NCBI GenBank assembly: GCA_023014485.1
Contig: JAJOZX010012277.1
Coordinates: forward strand, 1-64,000
DNA from: Bathynomus jamesi
Lineage: Eukaryota > Arthropoda > Malacostraca > Isopoda > Cirolanidae
DNA length: 64,000 nt
Direction of reading: 5' to 3'
Shown: positions 32,505-44,626 of the stretch, piece by piece
How positions within the stretch are numbered: the stretch's first letter is position 1
Layout of the letters: each line of letters begins with the position of its first letter
Notes under the pieces: generated by a model
The model's input: only the letters and a program-made list of their open reading frames with translations
What the model was told of the DNA's origin: nothing
Database searches by the model: none
Position numbers and translations under genes: made by a program

Positions 32505-33894
32505 CAGGGTGAGGCAGAAGTAACCGGGCAGTCAATAAGCACTTATTCCAAAGTAAATGTTTATTGAAATTTAGTCACAAATTAAGAAATTACAATGTAC
32601 ATGATACTAGAACAATATAAAGCATGATTAGAGCAAGTGTTCGAATGCTGACCACGTTCTTCAATGCATTTAGAAAATCTGTCTACCACAGAATAGCTCA
32701 CACTTGACACAAATCTTCGTTGATTTCTGCGCAAGAATTCACAATTCTCGTAGTGAGCTGCTGAATGGTCCTTGGTTTTTCAGCATAGACTGAATTCTTC
32801 AGCACACCCCAAAGAAAAAAGTCTGGAGGTGTAAGGTCAGGAGATCGAGGAGGATAATCTATGGGACCACGGCGTCCAACCCATCTCTGAGGGAAGTGCT
32901 CATCGAGCCAATCGCGCGCAGCGTGGCTGTAATGGGGTGGTGCTCCGTCTTGTTGGAACCACATCTCACGAATGTGTGGCCAGGTTGCCACTTTTGGAAG
33001 GAAATTATTGTTGAGCATCGCCACGTAGTTGGCGCCTGTCACAGTTTTTTCAAAAAAGAACGGACCGACCAGACCAGAAGCACAGATCCCAATCCAAACC
33101 GTGACAGCGTGACACCGATGGTGTTGACTTCCTTCTCGAGGATTAGGTGAGGATTTTCACTTGCCCAGTAGACAGAATTATGTCGGTTGATGTGGCCATT
33201 TAATTTAAAAGATGCTTCATCACTCCAGATGATCTTTTCAGGAAAGGTGGCGTCCATTGCACAGAGTTGTCGAAAGATCTCACAAAACTCCACGCGACGG
33301 TCATGATCATCTTCGTTCAGTGCATGGAGCAAGTGTGGACGATATGGCCTCAAGTGGGCATCGTGTAGCATTCTTATAATTGATCTTTGTGAGATGCCAA
33401 GTTCTTGCTCAGCTCGTCTGCTGGACTTCCGTGGACTACGAGCGAAAGCAACTTCAACAATCTGCTTGTTTTCGTCGGTAAGACAGACCTTGGTCGTCCT
33501 GGTCTTGGAAGATCTTCACATGAACCTGTTGATTCAAAGCGTTGAATGAGGCTGGCTACCGTGTCTCTTTTTATTGAACGATCAAATCTTTCTTTAAATC
33601 GGCGGCATGTCTCGCTCTGTTGTCCGTTCGGTAAATTTTTTTTTACAATGAAGAAACGTTCTTCCATTGTAAAGCGTTGGTTGCTCGCCTTTGCCATAAT
33701 TGGGGCTTTCAAATTGACCGAAATAAGATGTGTTCACAACCACCAGCTGCGACAAACTGAATTAAACGGTTAGCCTAGCTAGGCTACCCGTTTAGCCTAG
33801 GCTATCAGGTGTTACGTAATCGATGCATTATCGCTAGAGAAACTTCCAAAGCTGAAACATCAAAAAGCTGCCCGGTTACTTCTGCCTCACCCTG
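32505..33894 (-). mobile_element. M2: complete IS630/Tc1-mariner element
   Basis: Termini CAGGGTGAGGCAGAAGTAAC at 32505 and its complement ending at 33894, extending to about 27 bp of near-perfect inverted repeat. TA on both sides (32503-32504, 33895-33896). Length 1,390 bp is normal for an autonomous element. Only 13 bp separate it from M1 copy 3 apart from the TAs. Confidence 0.93.
32698..33712 (-). pseudogene. M2 transposase, all domains present but frameshifted
   Basis: Likely start MAKASNQRFTMEERFFIVKK (ATG about 33697). The N-terminal HTH is followed by GRPR hook LPRPGRPRSVLPT. The catalytic domain has IIWSDEASFKLNGHINRHN (first Asp), [11 protein letters not shown] (second) and [19 protein letters not shown] (third). 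By my count 36 residues lie between the second and third Asp, rather than the 34 of classical mariner. Frame breaks occur near 33420 (between the HTH and catalytic parts) and near 33060. It ends with NEDLCQV at 32698. Confidence 0.85.
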
Positions 33895-34375
33895 TATATC
33901 GTATCCTCACCCAAAGGCATTGCTAACTCAAATTCAACACTGTGAAAGACAGTTACTTCGCAGCCTTCTGCAACACAGGTGGTGTTAATCTAAAATTGCT
34001 GAACCGTTATTTGGAAGTCTATTTGGTCCCTAAGTCTTAATAAGGAATGTAGTTTTAACCTTTAAAGTGTTATTTGCAGCCATCAATCTTGACTGTGAAA
34101 TTTCTTGAATGCAGTTTATCAATTTCTTCTTTTTTTTAAGGACGTCACGACTGAGCAGTATTCAAGTTTTGGTACGATCAGTGTTTTCAGCAGGGGAATC
34201 ATTTCTCTCTTGTCCCTTCTTTAAAAGGTTTTCAGTAGCTGTCCCGTAACTCTTTGGTTTGTTTATCGCTATCTGATTTTTTGTTTCAAATTTCGCACCG
34301 TAGGTCATTATAACCACTAAATATTTTGTTTTTGTTTCTCTGAATTTCCTGTCTATTTGGGGCATAATATGTTGT

Positions 34376-36718
34376 TGTTGTTTATCCGATCAGCCCACCC
34401 TGAACGAGCAAGCTGGCGGCACGCAGGTAACCGATCGCCCTCTCCGGAGTGGACCAGAGGTTCAGCGCACTAGTGATGTGTTCTGTTCGTTGTTGTGCTA
34501 GAGCGGTACAGTCTGTCATAATGTGTTCAATTGTTTGTGGTGTGTCCTGGCACAGGTGGCAGGTGTCGTCTGTGGAGTTATCTAGTCTGTGTTTATATGT
34601 CCGTAAGTTGGGGTGATGTCCACATCGTAATCGTACTAAGTTAACTCGATCCAATCTGCTCAGGCTGATTCTGACCTGTTAATGGGTGGCGGCTTCGCAC
34701 CTAGGACTGTATTCGGACCGAGTCGTGTCAGTGCTTTGTGGGTTAGGTGTGTGTGTATGTTTTCTGTACTGTGTGATGTCTATGGGGCGTGGTATGGAAT
34801 GGAGTATTCGGTTATAATGTCTCTCTGGTGTTACCTTAATGGTGCGAAGTGACGGTCCATGATTGTACATGTAGTGGCAAGGGTGTTGTGGGTTAGTTGT
34901 TCCCTAACTTTCAGTATTTTTGTTTCTGTGTGCAGGTGTTCTATTGGTGTTGTTTGAGTACATCCTGTAATGATACGAAGTGCGTTGTTTTGTATTGTCT
35001 GTAAGGTGTTTATGTGTGTGTTTGAGATAATGGGTGCCCATGGGCTAGCATAGTCCATAACTGAGCGAATATACTGTTTGTATATGAGTGATGTTGTTTC
35101 CTGCTGGTGTCCAAAGTTTGTGCCTGTTAGTACCCTAAGCGTGTTAAGTCTTGAGTACATTTGTTTTTAATGTCCTGAATGTGGTTTGCAAAAGATAATG
35201 ATGTGTTGTATGTGACCCCAAGTATTTTGGTCCTGTGAGTGTGTGGAATGTTGGTGTTGTTTAGTGTAAGCTGTGGAGTTATCTGGTGTTCTTTTGTATT
35301 GCTTGTAAGCAAGGTGATGGTTGATTTTGTGGGCGCTACTTTGAGTGTATTGTGTGTGTGTGCCAGTCTTGTATACTGCTTATGTATGTTTGTAGGTTAT
35401 TTGTAGCGGTGTTGATGTTGTTGTGGGTGGATGTTAGAATGATGTCATCTGCATATGATGATAAGGTAAGCTTGTTATCTATGGGTGTTGGAATATCATG
35501 CATGTATAAGTTGAACAGTGTTGGTGAGAGAAGAGAGCCTTGAGGGAGCCCGTTCGGAAAAAGCTTGTGTTTGGATGACTTGCCATTAAATGTGACATGT
35601 GAGTGTCTTCCTGAAAGACAGTTGCTCAGCCATCTTTTAGTGTTATTGTGCATGTTTATGTTGAGTATTTTGTTGATGAGAGGGAAGCGTGGGATAGCAT
35701 CAATGCTTTACTAATGTCTATTGTTGCTAATAGTGTACGTTGAGCTGGTCGTCTGGAGTTGATGCCATCCATGATGTGCTGCGTGAGGTTAGTGAGTAAT
35801 GTCGTGGTTGAGTGGTGAGGTCTGAATCCATGTTGAGTAGGCGATAGTGGTATGTGTGGGTTGGTGATTTGTAATATTAGTCTTTCTGTCACTTTGGAAG
35901 GTGTGCATAGTAACGTAATGGGTCTATAGGAAGCTGGTTCTGTTGGATTTTTGTTTGGTTTGAGTAGTGTAATAATTTTACCTTGTCTCCATATGTCAGG
36001 AATAATACAGTGTTGGTATGAATATGTGCTGATATTTGTGAGAGCTAGTATTCCCTGTGGGCCCAAGTGTTTAAGGTGTATGCTAGATATGTTGTCTGGT
36101 CCAGTAGCCTTCGAATTCTTAATGTTTCTGATGATCTTGGTGGTCTGGTCTGTATTGAAGGGTGTAATGGTCGTGTCGAGTCTGTAGGTTTTCTTGTGCC
36201 TGGCTATTTGTCTGTCTGCGTGTTTCTGGTTGTTGTCTCTGTTTAAGTGACTGATCTTTGCGTAGTGATTAAGTAGAATGTTAGCTTGTTGTGTATATGT
36301 TGGGATATTATTTTGGCTGCGACAGATAGCCGCGTGTGAGGTGTGAATGCCGCTGTTAGAATGGGCAATGCTGTTTATAGTCTTGTATAGCATGGATGTA
36401 TCTGTGGAGTGGTTTAGTGTTGTTATGAATTCCCTAAATGTTTCTGTTTGTTTTTCTTTGAGTTTGTTGTTTATTTCTGTGTTGAGCTGTTGTATCTGCT
36501 GTTTTATGGTTTCTGTGTGTGGTGTTTGTGTGTTATGTTTGAGGTTGTTACGTTGCCTTATGAAGTGGGCTATTTCTCTAGTGTAATTTGGATTGTATTT
36601 CCTAATGTTGCCCTCGGGTATGTATTTGTTTGCATTATTGATGATCTGATTAAATGTCTTGAGTGTTGTATTGATGTTTATGATGGGCGTGCTGTTTAAT
36701 GTGGTGAATTGTTCCTCA
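34376..36718 (-). mobile_element. LINE D: 5'-truncated Jockey-like LINE with (CAA)n tail
   Basis: Inserted in LINE C copy 2: ATGTTG/TATGTTG occurs at both junctions (about 34367-34375 and 36724-36730), consistent with a short target duplication. On minus the element ends with GATAAACAACAACAA, an (ACA)n-type tail. It lacks the endonuclease, so is 5' truncated as target-primed insertions often are. Confidence 0.8.
34382..36393 (-). pseudogene. LINE D reverse transcriptase and C-terminus (frameshifted)
   Basis: RT motifs: NIKNSKATGPDNISSIHLKH, ITLLKPNKNPTEPASYRPIT, SPTQHGFRPHHSTTTLLTNL, GLPQGSLLSPTLFNLYMHDI and SSYADDIILTSTHNN (catalytic YADD). Then PHTHRTKILGVTYNTSLSFA and a C-terminal CGHHPNLRTYKHRL...CHLC...IEHIMTDC, a Cys/His motif usual at the end of Jockey-type proteins. 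Frame breaks lie near 35655, 35325, 35150, 34850 and 34660. Confidence 0.83.
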
Positions 36719-36719
36719 G

Positions 36720-37560
36720 TCTGTATGTTGCTTGTTTTAGTTCCTCATTTCTTCCATATCTCAAGAGCTGAAATTTCTCGGTATTAAATTTCACATTATT
36801 GTCTTCTGACCACCTGTATATTCTGTTTGTGTCCCTCTGTAGAGCTTCCACCTCTTCTGCATTTCTGATTTTTCCGATGTTTTTTTTTGTATCGTCATCA
36901 AGGGTGTTATTATACTGTTGTTGGTTAATTCATTGTCTATGTCTATTAGCATAATAATGAATAAAAGTGGGCTAATACTTTCCTTGTGGTCTGAGCTGCG
37001 TACTTCCGATTCTGATGATGATGATGATATACCTTGGATTTTTACGACTTGCTGACGTTCTCTAAGGAAGGTGTATATCCATTTTCCCACTTTGCGTTAT
37101 TCCTATGTTTTATTTTATGTGCTATTCCTTTTGTTTTATTTTATGTGCTATTATACCATGATCACACTTGTCGAATGGTTTAGCAAAATCCATGTATATG
37201 AAATCCTAGTTTTCATTGCTTTCAAGTGCGTCTATGATATTATTATAGTGCTCTATTAGTTATGATAGGCACATTCTTCCTGGTCGGAACCCATGCTGAT
37301 TTTCATTGAATCTTTCCTGTCTCCAAAAAGTCAGACTTTCTCTGGCTATTCTTTCAAATATCTTGATGAGATGGGATGTCAGTGACCCTGATCTATAGTT
37401 TTTAATGAACAAGGCGTTCCGTTTGTCCGGACCTGCAGCTAAATGTGATTTCATTTTACCTATAGTTCGTGCTATATCCTCTGGGGTAAAATCAAAATAA
37501 TTTATGTACTCTCCTTATAATTTCTCTTCAAAGAAGGTATTTCTGTCAGGTACCACTTTG
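36720..37560 (-). pseudogene. LINE C copy 2 RT fragment
   Basis: Minus frames read MKSHLAAGPDKRNALFIKNY, RFNENQHGFRPGRMCLS, MGKWIYTFLRERQQVVKIQG and SPLLFIIMLIDID. The FADD motif region is degraded. Motif order matches copy 1. Multiple indels and stops. Confidence 0.75.
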
Positions 37561-38430
37561 TCGCTTTTGGGGTACTGAAAACCGATTCATAATAAGCTGT
37601 CAATATTTCCGATATTTCTTTTGAATCGTCAGTTAACGCATTGTTTTCTTTCCTTAATGGCGCGATAGTGGCGCGCGTTCTTGTTTTCCTTTCGCAAAGC
37701 TATGGAAGTATTTTGAGTTTTTTTACAACTTCTACCACATCTTCCTCTTCCCTCTCTGAATGACCCTTAATTAGGGCTTGTATTTCCCTAGCTATATTCT
37801 TCAGTTTTTCTTGTATCACTTTCTTGGCATTGTTGCAATTTTGCAACTACTCTCTATTGTGAAATACTGTTCGTTTTTGTCTTTCGTTATAATTCCTCTT
37901 TCCTTTTGGCTGTACTTTCGGAACATATTTTCCTAAAATTTCCAACGTCTCATCTTCCAAGGTAGTTAGCATTTCTTCGTTTGTTTTATCCTCTAAGACT
38001 GTTTCCCATTCTTATTTGGGCCATATGGGTTCTGATTTCTTCCCAATTTGTAATCTTGAAGTTTAGGTTAGAAACCTCAAATTTGCTTCTTTGATCGGTA
38101 TGAGTATTTTTTTTTAAAGTTGTCGCCATATTAGTCGATATCTCGATAATGTTGTGGTCGAGATAATATTAAGGGTTATTCTTATATCATTAATCAAGTT
38201 GGTATTGTTTATAAATACCAGATCCTTTCAACCTTTTGGGTGTTTCGTGCGATGATTCTTCATGTCACGAAGGTTAGGCTTGGTGTATCTATTAGCTCTT
38301 ATGTTCACATAAATTCATTTGTTAGAGCTATCAGCATTTTTGCTTGCTCCTGCTCTTCTCTTGTACCTCTTTGTCCTGGTATATTATATATACTACCACC
38401 TCCGCTTTTGACAGTAACTGGGGCGATGCA

Positions 38431-39488
38431 ATTTGATTAATACTGTAGATATCCCCTATCCTCCTCCTCACATAGACAGCAGCAGGAATTCTATGGAAAA
38501 ACCTTCAAGAGAATGCGTAAAAACTGCAGTTCATACAAAATATGATTAAATAAGTTCAGAATGTATGACCCATGTTTGGTATCTTCCACCTTAAGGCACT
38601 GATTACTACCTTGCTTCTAAATTGCTTTTGACGGAATAAGTCACTTTTTCCCATTTTTGCTCATTGAAGTCTCTTCTTTTGCTAAACTCAAGGTTTTCTC
38701 CTATGCGACCTGAGTTTGTCTTCTTCAGTTTTCTTCTAACTGTTCGAGATGATGTAACAGTTTCAGTTGCTTTCTGCGAGTCCCGACGAAAGTTAGTCAT
38801 TTTTCTGCAGTCTTTGAGGGAGAAGTGTTTTAAGTGCCTGTGTTCACGGAGTGTTGTTAACCATTTCCAACCACGGTGTGATTTGTCAACATATTATTTT
38901 GCTCAGTGAAACTTTCTCAATATCGTTGAATAACATTTAGCCAAAGTCGTTGAAAGAATTAGAGACTCTGTATCTGACTAATTTCCTTTACGTTCAATTC
39001 CTTCGGGGGGGGGGGGGGGGTCCCGCGTTTAAATTTAACTTGGGAGTTATAACTTACAATAAAGAAATGTGCCTTAACATTTTCAAATAATCCAAAACAT
39101 GGAAGTGCAAACGAGGTATTCAAATCTTTCCCCATACATATCTTTTCTCGTGCCCTTTGAGGGATTCTACATAAATGAAAGGACACACGACATGACAAAC
39201 TCTCTGTACAATTATAAATAATCGAACTTCAGTTTTAAATCATCTCGATATTATAATTTCAGTAGGTGCCATTTCTGTCCAAGGCTGTTTATCGCTCATA
39301 ATGTGTAATAGTATGAGCAGTTTCGGGAAAAAAGTATACCTAGAAAAAATTCTAAAGACTATAAAATTTATTAAGTGATAATATTTCGTTTTCCTAAATT
39401 TAGATATTTCTGATTTCCTTCTCATTAGTAATGCTTCTTTAGAATTACTTTCCTAAGCGAATTTTTTTTGAAATTGTACAATTTCCTG
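38431..39488. other. No recognised gene; G17 homopolymer and short open frames
   Basis: The 64-residue minus frame at 38606-38800 (Lys/Arg-rich) and others are unremarkable. A G run of about 17 lies at 39007-39023. No terminal repeats were recognised. Confidence 0.5.
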
Positions 39489-39765
39489 GGTACTTGTAGG
39501 TTATCTCCTCCCCCACCACCAATTTTGACAGAATATTTTCGTTAAAACTAACGAAAATATCACGACTTAACCTAACCAATTATCAAGGGCGTACAGTTGA
39601 TCTATTAGTAAATAGTAAATACTATTCCAGAAACAAACAATGTTATATTAATAATAGATCAACTGTACGCCCTTGATAATTGGTTAGGTTAAGTCGTGAT
39701 ATTTTCGTTAATTTTAACGAAAATATCCTGTCAAATTGGTAGGGGGGAGATAACCTACAAGTATC
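39489..39765. mobile_element. F3: foldback MITE with 8-bp target duplication
   Basis: Arms of about 115 bp are near-perfect complements. Ends: GGTACTTGTAGGTTATCTCC and, complemented, GATACTTGTAGGTTATCTCC. ATTTCCTG is duplicated at 39481-39488 and 39766-39773. Each arm contains the block ATATTTTCGTTAAAACTAAC and GGTTAGGTTAAG, which also occurs in F2. Length 277 bp, non-coding. Confidence 0.9.
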
Positions 39766-39773
39766 ATTTCCTG

Positions 39774-40320
39774 AAATTTAAATTGTATTTTAATATTATA
39801 AACGAAAAACTGTCAATAAACTTAAACGCAAATAATGACAAGATATTTTTGTTTATTTAACGCTATGCTGCGAGTTCGATGCTCGTTAATTTTAATCAGC
39901 AATACTATTTACCAATGCTTTTATGCTTGTCTTACACACACACACACACGCAAGTATTTTGTCTACTTTACAAAACCACGACATTATTATATTTTTAATT
40001 GTTGATGACCTAAATATTACATCCCTTTATTCACATCTAATGATTTAAAAAAAAGTCAAACCATGGTGACACTGCCAATGTCGTCACAGACATGGTCGCG
40101 TAGCGATGAGCTGTGTGTATTCTATGTATCCTAAAGATTGTCCCGATGATGTAAGGTAGCAAAAACTACACACTCACACATTTTATATTTATACATGTAT
40201 GAAGCTCTACTCCATAGAAAGACGTGAGCGATACGCAACAATATACATATTGATAATACGCGAGGGATGTGGTCCCATAATTAGAAATTAAATATAAACA
40301 CTAGAATGAGAGAAGAGGCA
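39774..40320. other. No recognised feature apart from a short (CA)n
   Basis: AT-rich, with a CA microsatellite at about 39935-39950. No reading frame or terminus recognised. Confidence 0.55.
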
Positions 40321-40324
40321 GATT

Positions 40325-40950
40325 CTGTACTGTGCCAGCTGCGGTGGGACAGGGTACCATGAGAACGAAGATGGGAAATACCCACAGAATAGGAGGTCAA
40401 AAATTTTTCAATCTTTTCCAAAAGAACTGAGGAACCCCCAGCACACCAACATAAATAATTTTAAAAAACTAGCTGGACAGGTTTTGTGCAAAGTCCCTGA
40501 CCAGCCGTGCTTAGCCGGATATGAGGGCAGGAGGAGAATAGAAAGCAATTCTCTCCTCTAAATCCTGCAAACGAGGCAGGATGCTGAAAAGGGGTCGACC
40601 GTAGGTCGAAGACATCAACTAAGACTCCAGTAAGAGATGATACTTGGTACTTATGTTGGTTTCGAACGACGGTTCAGGATCGACCTGCGGTTAACCCCTT
40701 TACAGCATCCCGTCTCACTCGCAAGAGGGAGTTGTTTTCCACTTCCATCTTGCTCTCGTAGCCAGCTATGTACGTATGGCTGGTCAGAGACTGCATAAGA
40801 ACCGGTCCAGTTGGTTCTTGAAATTATTCAGGTTGGTGTGCTGGAGGTTCCTCAGTTCTTTCGCAGCAGGTTAGAGAGTTTTGGGACACGTATTCTGATG
40901 GTATTTTCCATCTTCGTTTTCATGATTCCCTGTCCTACCGCAGCTGGGAC
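40325..40950. repeat. Inverted pair of LINE C-terminal fragments
   Basis: The left arm (about 40333-40610, plus) and right arm (about 40660-40945, minus) are diverged complements. Each reads as a LINE tail: GTPSTPT followed by LDRFCAKSLTSRA-like frames on plus. GGACAGGGTACCATGAGAACGAAGATGG in the left arm matches CCATCTTCGTTTTCATGATTCC in the right. A GAAATTATTCAGGTTGGTGTGC block matches the left-arm complement. The two tails may come from separate insertions or an inverted duplication. Confidence 0.7.
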
Positions 40951-41325
40951 TAGGGTTTCTCAACCGGGATCCCGGGCGGAAAATGATAACCTAAATCCCG
41001 GGACAAGCGCAGCAAATCCCGGGATTTCTCGGGTTTTACAAAGTATTCTAGAAACGTTATTTCAATTAGTTTTACGTTAATTTGCCACTGTATCTAGAAA
41101 ATACAAACATAAAGACTATGATAACAAATTTATAATATCATAGCACGAATCACGTTGCGTTGTACAACTCGAATAGTGCCTATAATATGCCCTGTATGAT
41201 GTTGTGCATGTGTAATATGACTGGTATTTTTGATGACTGACTCGGACTGAAAGCCAGTCATTTGATTTCTTCTCTTCTCTTTTTGTTTTTCCCTTCTACT
41301 CCAGCTGGAGAGAGTTTCTTGCTTC
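40951..41325. other. No recognised gene; TCCCGGG-rich stretch
   Basis: Contains ATCCCGGGCGG, AATCCCGGGACAAG and AATCCCGGGATTTC (40970-41030), resembling subterminal motifs of a hAT-type relic, but no partner end was found. Confidence 0.4.
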
Positions 41326-41638
41326 CGGGGTTAAAAACACAAATTCAGATATCGATAAATCAAAGCACAAAAAAAAAAAGAGTTACGGGACAGGTACTGA
41401 GAACCTTTAAAAGAAGGGACAAAAGAATAACGATTCCCCTGCTGAAAACGCTGATCGTGCGAAAACATGAATACTGCTCAATCTTGAAGTCTCCGTATAA
41501 AAAAGAAGAAATTAATAAACTAGAAGAAATTGAAAGAATTTCACACTCAAGATTGATGTCTGCGAAGAACTTAACTACTGGGAAAGACTTCGTAAATTAA
41601 GTCTATACTCGCTGGAAAGAAGAGAGAGATACACCATA

Positions 41639-44626
41639 CAGTGGCGTACTAACGGGGATGCGAGGAGGGGCGGTCCGCCCCGGGTGACAGCCAGGAGGGG
41701 GGTGCCATCGGGAGAGTTGAAATACCAGTACAAGTTTTCAAACCAAATGAAAAATTCGCCAAAGTAAGAAAAAAAAAATTTCAAACTATTACAACAGCTT
41801 AATGTTAATTTCCACTATAAAATAAATTTTTATTTTTATTGGCAATACAAAATTTACAAACGAAAAATTAAATTTTTGATAAAATTACATCGAAAGGCGA
41901 ACGTTTGTTGACGTTTTAGTCATCAGTTTGTTGAGCATAGCCAGCTGGCTGCAACTGACATTCCAAGTCTTGTTCACTTGACTCTGTGACTCCACATACA
42001 TGAGGTACAGTATGTTTCATTAAATAATTATGATAAAGCATAAAGTGCTGGTGTTTATAACAATATCATGGTACTTATATCAGTGTCCAGTAATTTTTGA
42101 CAATGTGGTATCATAATGATGTTTAAGTGTTTATAAATGTATCGTCGTGATGTTATAATACCTGGTAAATGCATCGTCATGATGTTATAGAAACTCATGT
42201 TTATGAATGATGGTCCGTGTGACTACTGGTTATCAGTAAAAAGACAGGAAAGTCACACTTTGCACTAAACTTTAGACTTGACTTTTTTCCTACAACCATG
42301 ACTACTGAAGTAACGATGATATGTATGACTGAGTGAGTTTTTTATGATGACTATGTGGTGATCTTACGATGTTGCTGGTGATATGACTGCATGATTTTTT
42401 TTAATGCAACTACATGGTGATGTTAAGACAGAGAGGGTGATGATGTGACTGCATGGAGATGTGTTAATGCTTACATGCTTAATATAATACACCGTTTCAG
42501 ATTTACATCAACAACTACAGTACTATTCTATATTGAATTAGTACTAATGCTTATTGGCTTAGTCAAGTTCAACAATTTTACAATGTCCAGTGTAGTATCA
42601 TTGTATATTTAATATGTTGTTAATGCTTACTGCTTAAATAATGATATGAATTATAATAGCTAGCGTTATACCATACTATATTGAGTTAGTGTCAATGCAT
42701 TGGCATTGATAATTAATTAATTGTCTCTGCTTGTCTGGGTTGATAATCTAATAACTCAATGGGTATCTGGTTGGAAAAAGTTTGAGAACCACTTGTTTGA
42801 AGCTTTCCTGTTGTAATAAATTTTTTTTACTTCTTTATTTACTGGATACACTGTTAATTTTCATTTTGTCAGTGGTCTAGTTATTTGTGAGTAATGCTCA
42901 TAGTTTTCTGCTTTTTTAGGAGTCGTGTTTGCACTTAACCCCCCCCCCCCCCAAAAAAAAATAATCACAGACAATTTGTTCAGTTAATGTATTTCAAGTC
43001 ATAATAGCTCATGCTTGTTATGCATGTTCATGATTTTAAAATTTTGCAGAAAACATCCACTATGAAGCGAAATCGGCCCAGTGGATTCCAACAAAGAAAA
43101 AAGAAGGCAAGAGAAGAGGTGGCTCAGGCAATGTCCGGATCAATTTTGAAGTATGTGACGCCTTCAACATCAAGTGCAATAGGAGAAAGTCCTGAAGATA
43201 TTCAGCCTGGTGAATCTGAAGGGCAAATACAAGAAGCATTCTTCACAAGAGGATTCAAATGAGAGAGAGCAAGGATTGGAGGATGGCAATTCATCTTCTA
43301 AAAGCAGTGAAACTGATGAAGAGGAAGGAGACGCCAGCAGAAGTCCACACCAACAGGCGGAAGACTCTGATGAAGAAAAGGAGACGGATAGATTTTCAAT
43401 TTATTCTGATGTCGCTGCTTGGCCAATCCCCGTTCCATGTGACTTGAGAGTTGATCTTATTAAGAGGGGAAGTGAACCCTTCCAAAATAGGGATGGACCT
43501 TTCAGTGCAGTTCAAAGACAAGGAGAGAAATCCAAAGGGAAGAGTCGACAGCTGACCACTGCATGGTTCTATAAGGCTCTGCCTGCCAAATGGCGAGAAA
43601 GTTTTGAGAACATGGATGGTTTACTCTCCATCAAAAGAAAGTTTGTTTTGTTTTTGCTGCAGACTGTTTGCTCTTGATGACAAAGGAATTGGAACATCTA
43701 GCTTTGTCACTGGGTTTCAAGCATGGTGGAAGCTAAACCCAAAGGTGTCTGACCATGAGGCTTCTGAGCAGCATCTCTCATGCCTGGAGAAATGGAAGAC
43801 CTTGGGGACAGGGTTGACAGGGTCGAAGCTTCAAAAAACCATTGATCAAGTTCATCAAGCAACAATGGACAAGGAGAGAAAGAAATGGAGGGATATTTTA
43901 CATCGCCTCTTGGACGTAACCTTGTTTCTGGCTCACCAGAATCTTCCTTTTCGTGGTCACAAAGAGGACATGTCATCAGCAAACAAAAGAAACTTCATGG
44001 AATTGGTAGAGTTGCTGTCAAATTATGATCCAGTTTTGAAAGGACATTTTGTAAAGATTAAGCATTCTATTCCATCTGGGAGGAGAGTGGCTTCGTATTT
44101 ATCTCCAAAGATTCAGAATGAGTTCATTTGCCTTTTGGGGAATTACGTCAAAAAGAAAATAGTGGCTGATATCAAGAAAGCAAAGTATTTTGGGATTCTT
44201 TTTGACAGCACTCCTGATGTGTCCCACACTGATCAGATGTGTGAAGTGATCAGATACGTCCATATTGAATGTGACAAAGTTGAAGTAAAGGAATCATTCT
44301 TGGGCTTCTTGCCTATTGCCGGAATTTTGCAGAAATTAAGGCTCGAAAGCAGAGACTGTGAATCCTCTCTATTTACCTTTGAAGACTGAGACTGGAGACT
44401 GGATTTCCTGTGTTTTTTGTATAAAATAAAATGCAGTATTACCTGTTCACTGAATTTTTGATGTCCTGCATTTTTCTTATTTCCAATTTGCCTATGACAG
44501 TACTGTACTGTTTAAAAATCTACTTGCAAACATAATATATTTTTCTGTGTGTTTAAATTTTAGTTATTTATAGGGGTGCCAAAGGAAGGATCCGCCCCGG
44601 GTGCAAATACTTTAGGTACGCCCCTG
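41639..44626 (+). mobile_element. hAT-1: ZMYM1-like hAT transposon, internally deleted
   Basis: Starts CAGTGGCGTACTAACGGGGA at 41639 and ends with the complement of CAGGGGCGTACCTAAAGTAT at 44626. CCGCCCCGGGTG is shared in inverted order. Flanks ACACCATA (41631-41638) and ATACCATA (44627-44634) form an 8-bp target duplication with one mismatch. It interrupts a LINE. The 41800-43000 spacer is AT-rich and non-coding, with GATGATGTTA-type short repeats. Confidence 0.88.
43053..44389 (+). pseudogene. hAT-1 transposase (TTF zinc finger, DUF4371-like), frameshifted and truncated
   Basis: Three frames: MKRNRPSGFQQRKKKAREEV from about 43062; an acidic Ser/Glu region and DGPFSAVQRQ with LTTAWFYKALPAKWRESFEN (TTF-type N-terminal zinc-finger domain) to 43677; then SPSKESLFCFCCRLFAL and GFQAWWKLNPKVSDHEASEQ. 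The RNase H fold begins at YFGILFDSTPDVSHTDQMCE with the first catalytic Asp. After GFLPIAG the frame jumps to the end with EIKARKQRL-like sequence in another frame, so the second Asp, Glu and dimerisation domain are deleted. It resembles ZMYM1-type hAT proteins that recur in animal genomes. Non-autonomous. Confidence 0.8.

Larger units (their letters stand above)
33898..38430 (-). mobile_element. LINE C copy 2, split by LINE D
   Basis: The same sequence as LINE C copy 1, more diverged: an endonuclease-region remnant (38430-38230), RT (about 37560-36720), then the C-terminal region (34375-33950). LINE D (34376-36718) is inserted. Empty sites for F1 and F2 are recognisable here. Confidence 0.78.

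Noticed and set aside
35951..36699. Hydrophobic plus-strand frames resembling membrane proteins
   Set aside because: They are antisense to the LINE D reverse transcriptase; hydrophobicity comes from the complementary T-rich strand.
38606..38909. Possible small genes in both orientations
   Set aside because: Short, low-complexity frames without start context, homology or paralogous copies in the window.
40970..41030. hAT element with TCCCGGG-rich end
   Set aside because: The motif is suggestive, but no inverted partner or target duplication was found.
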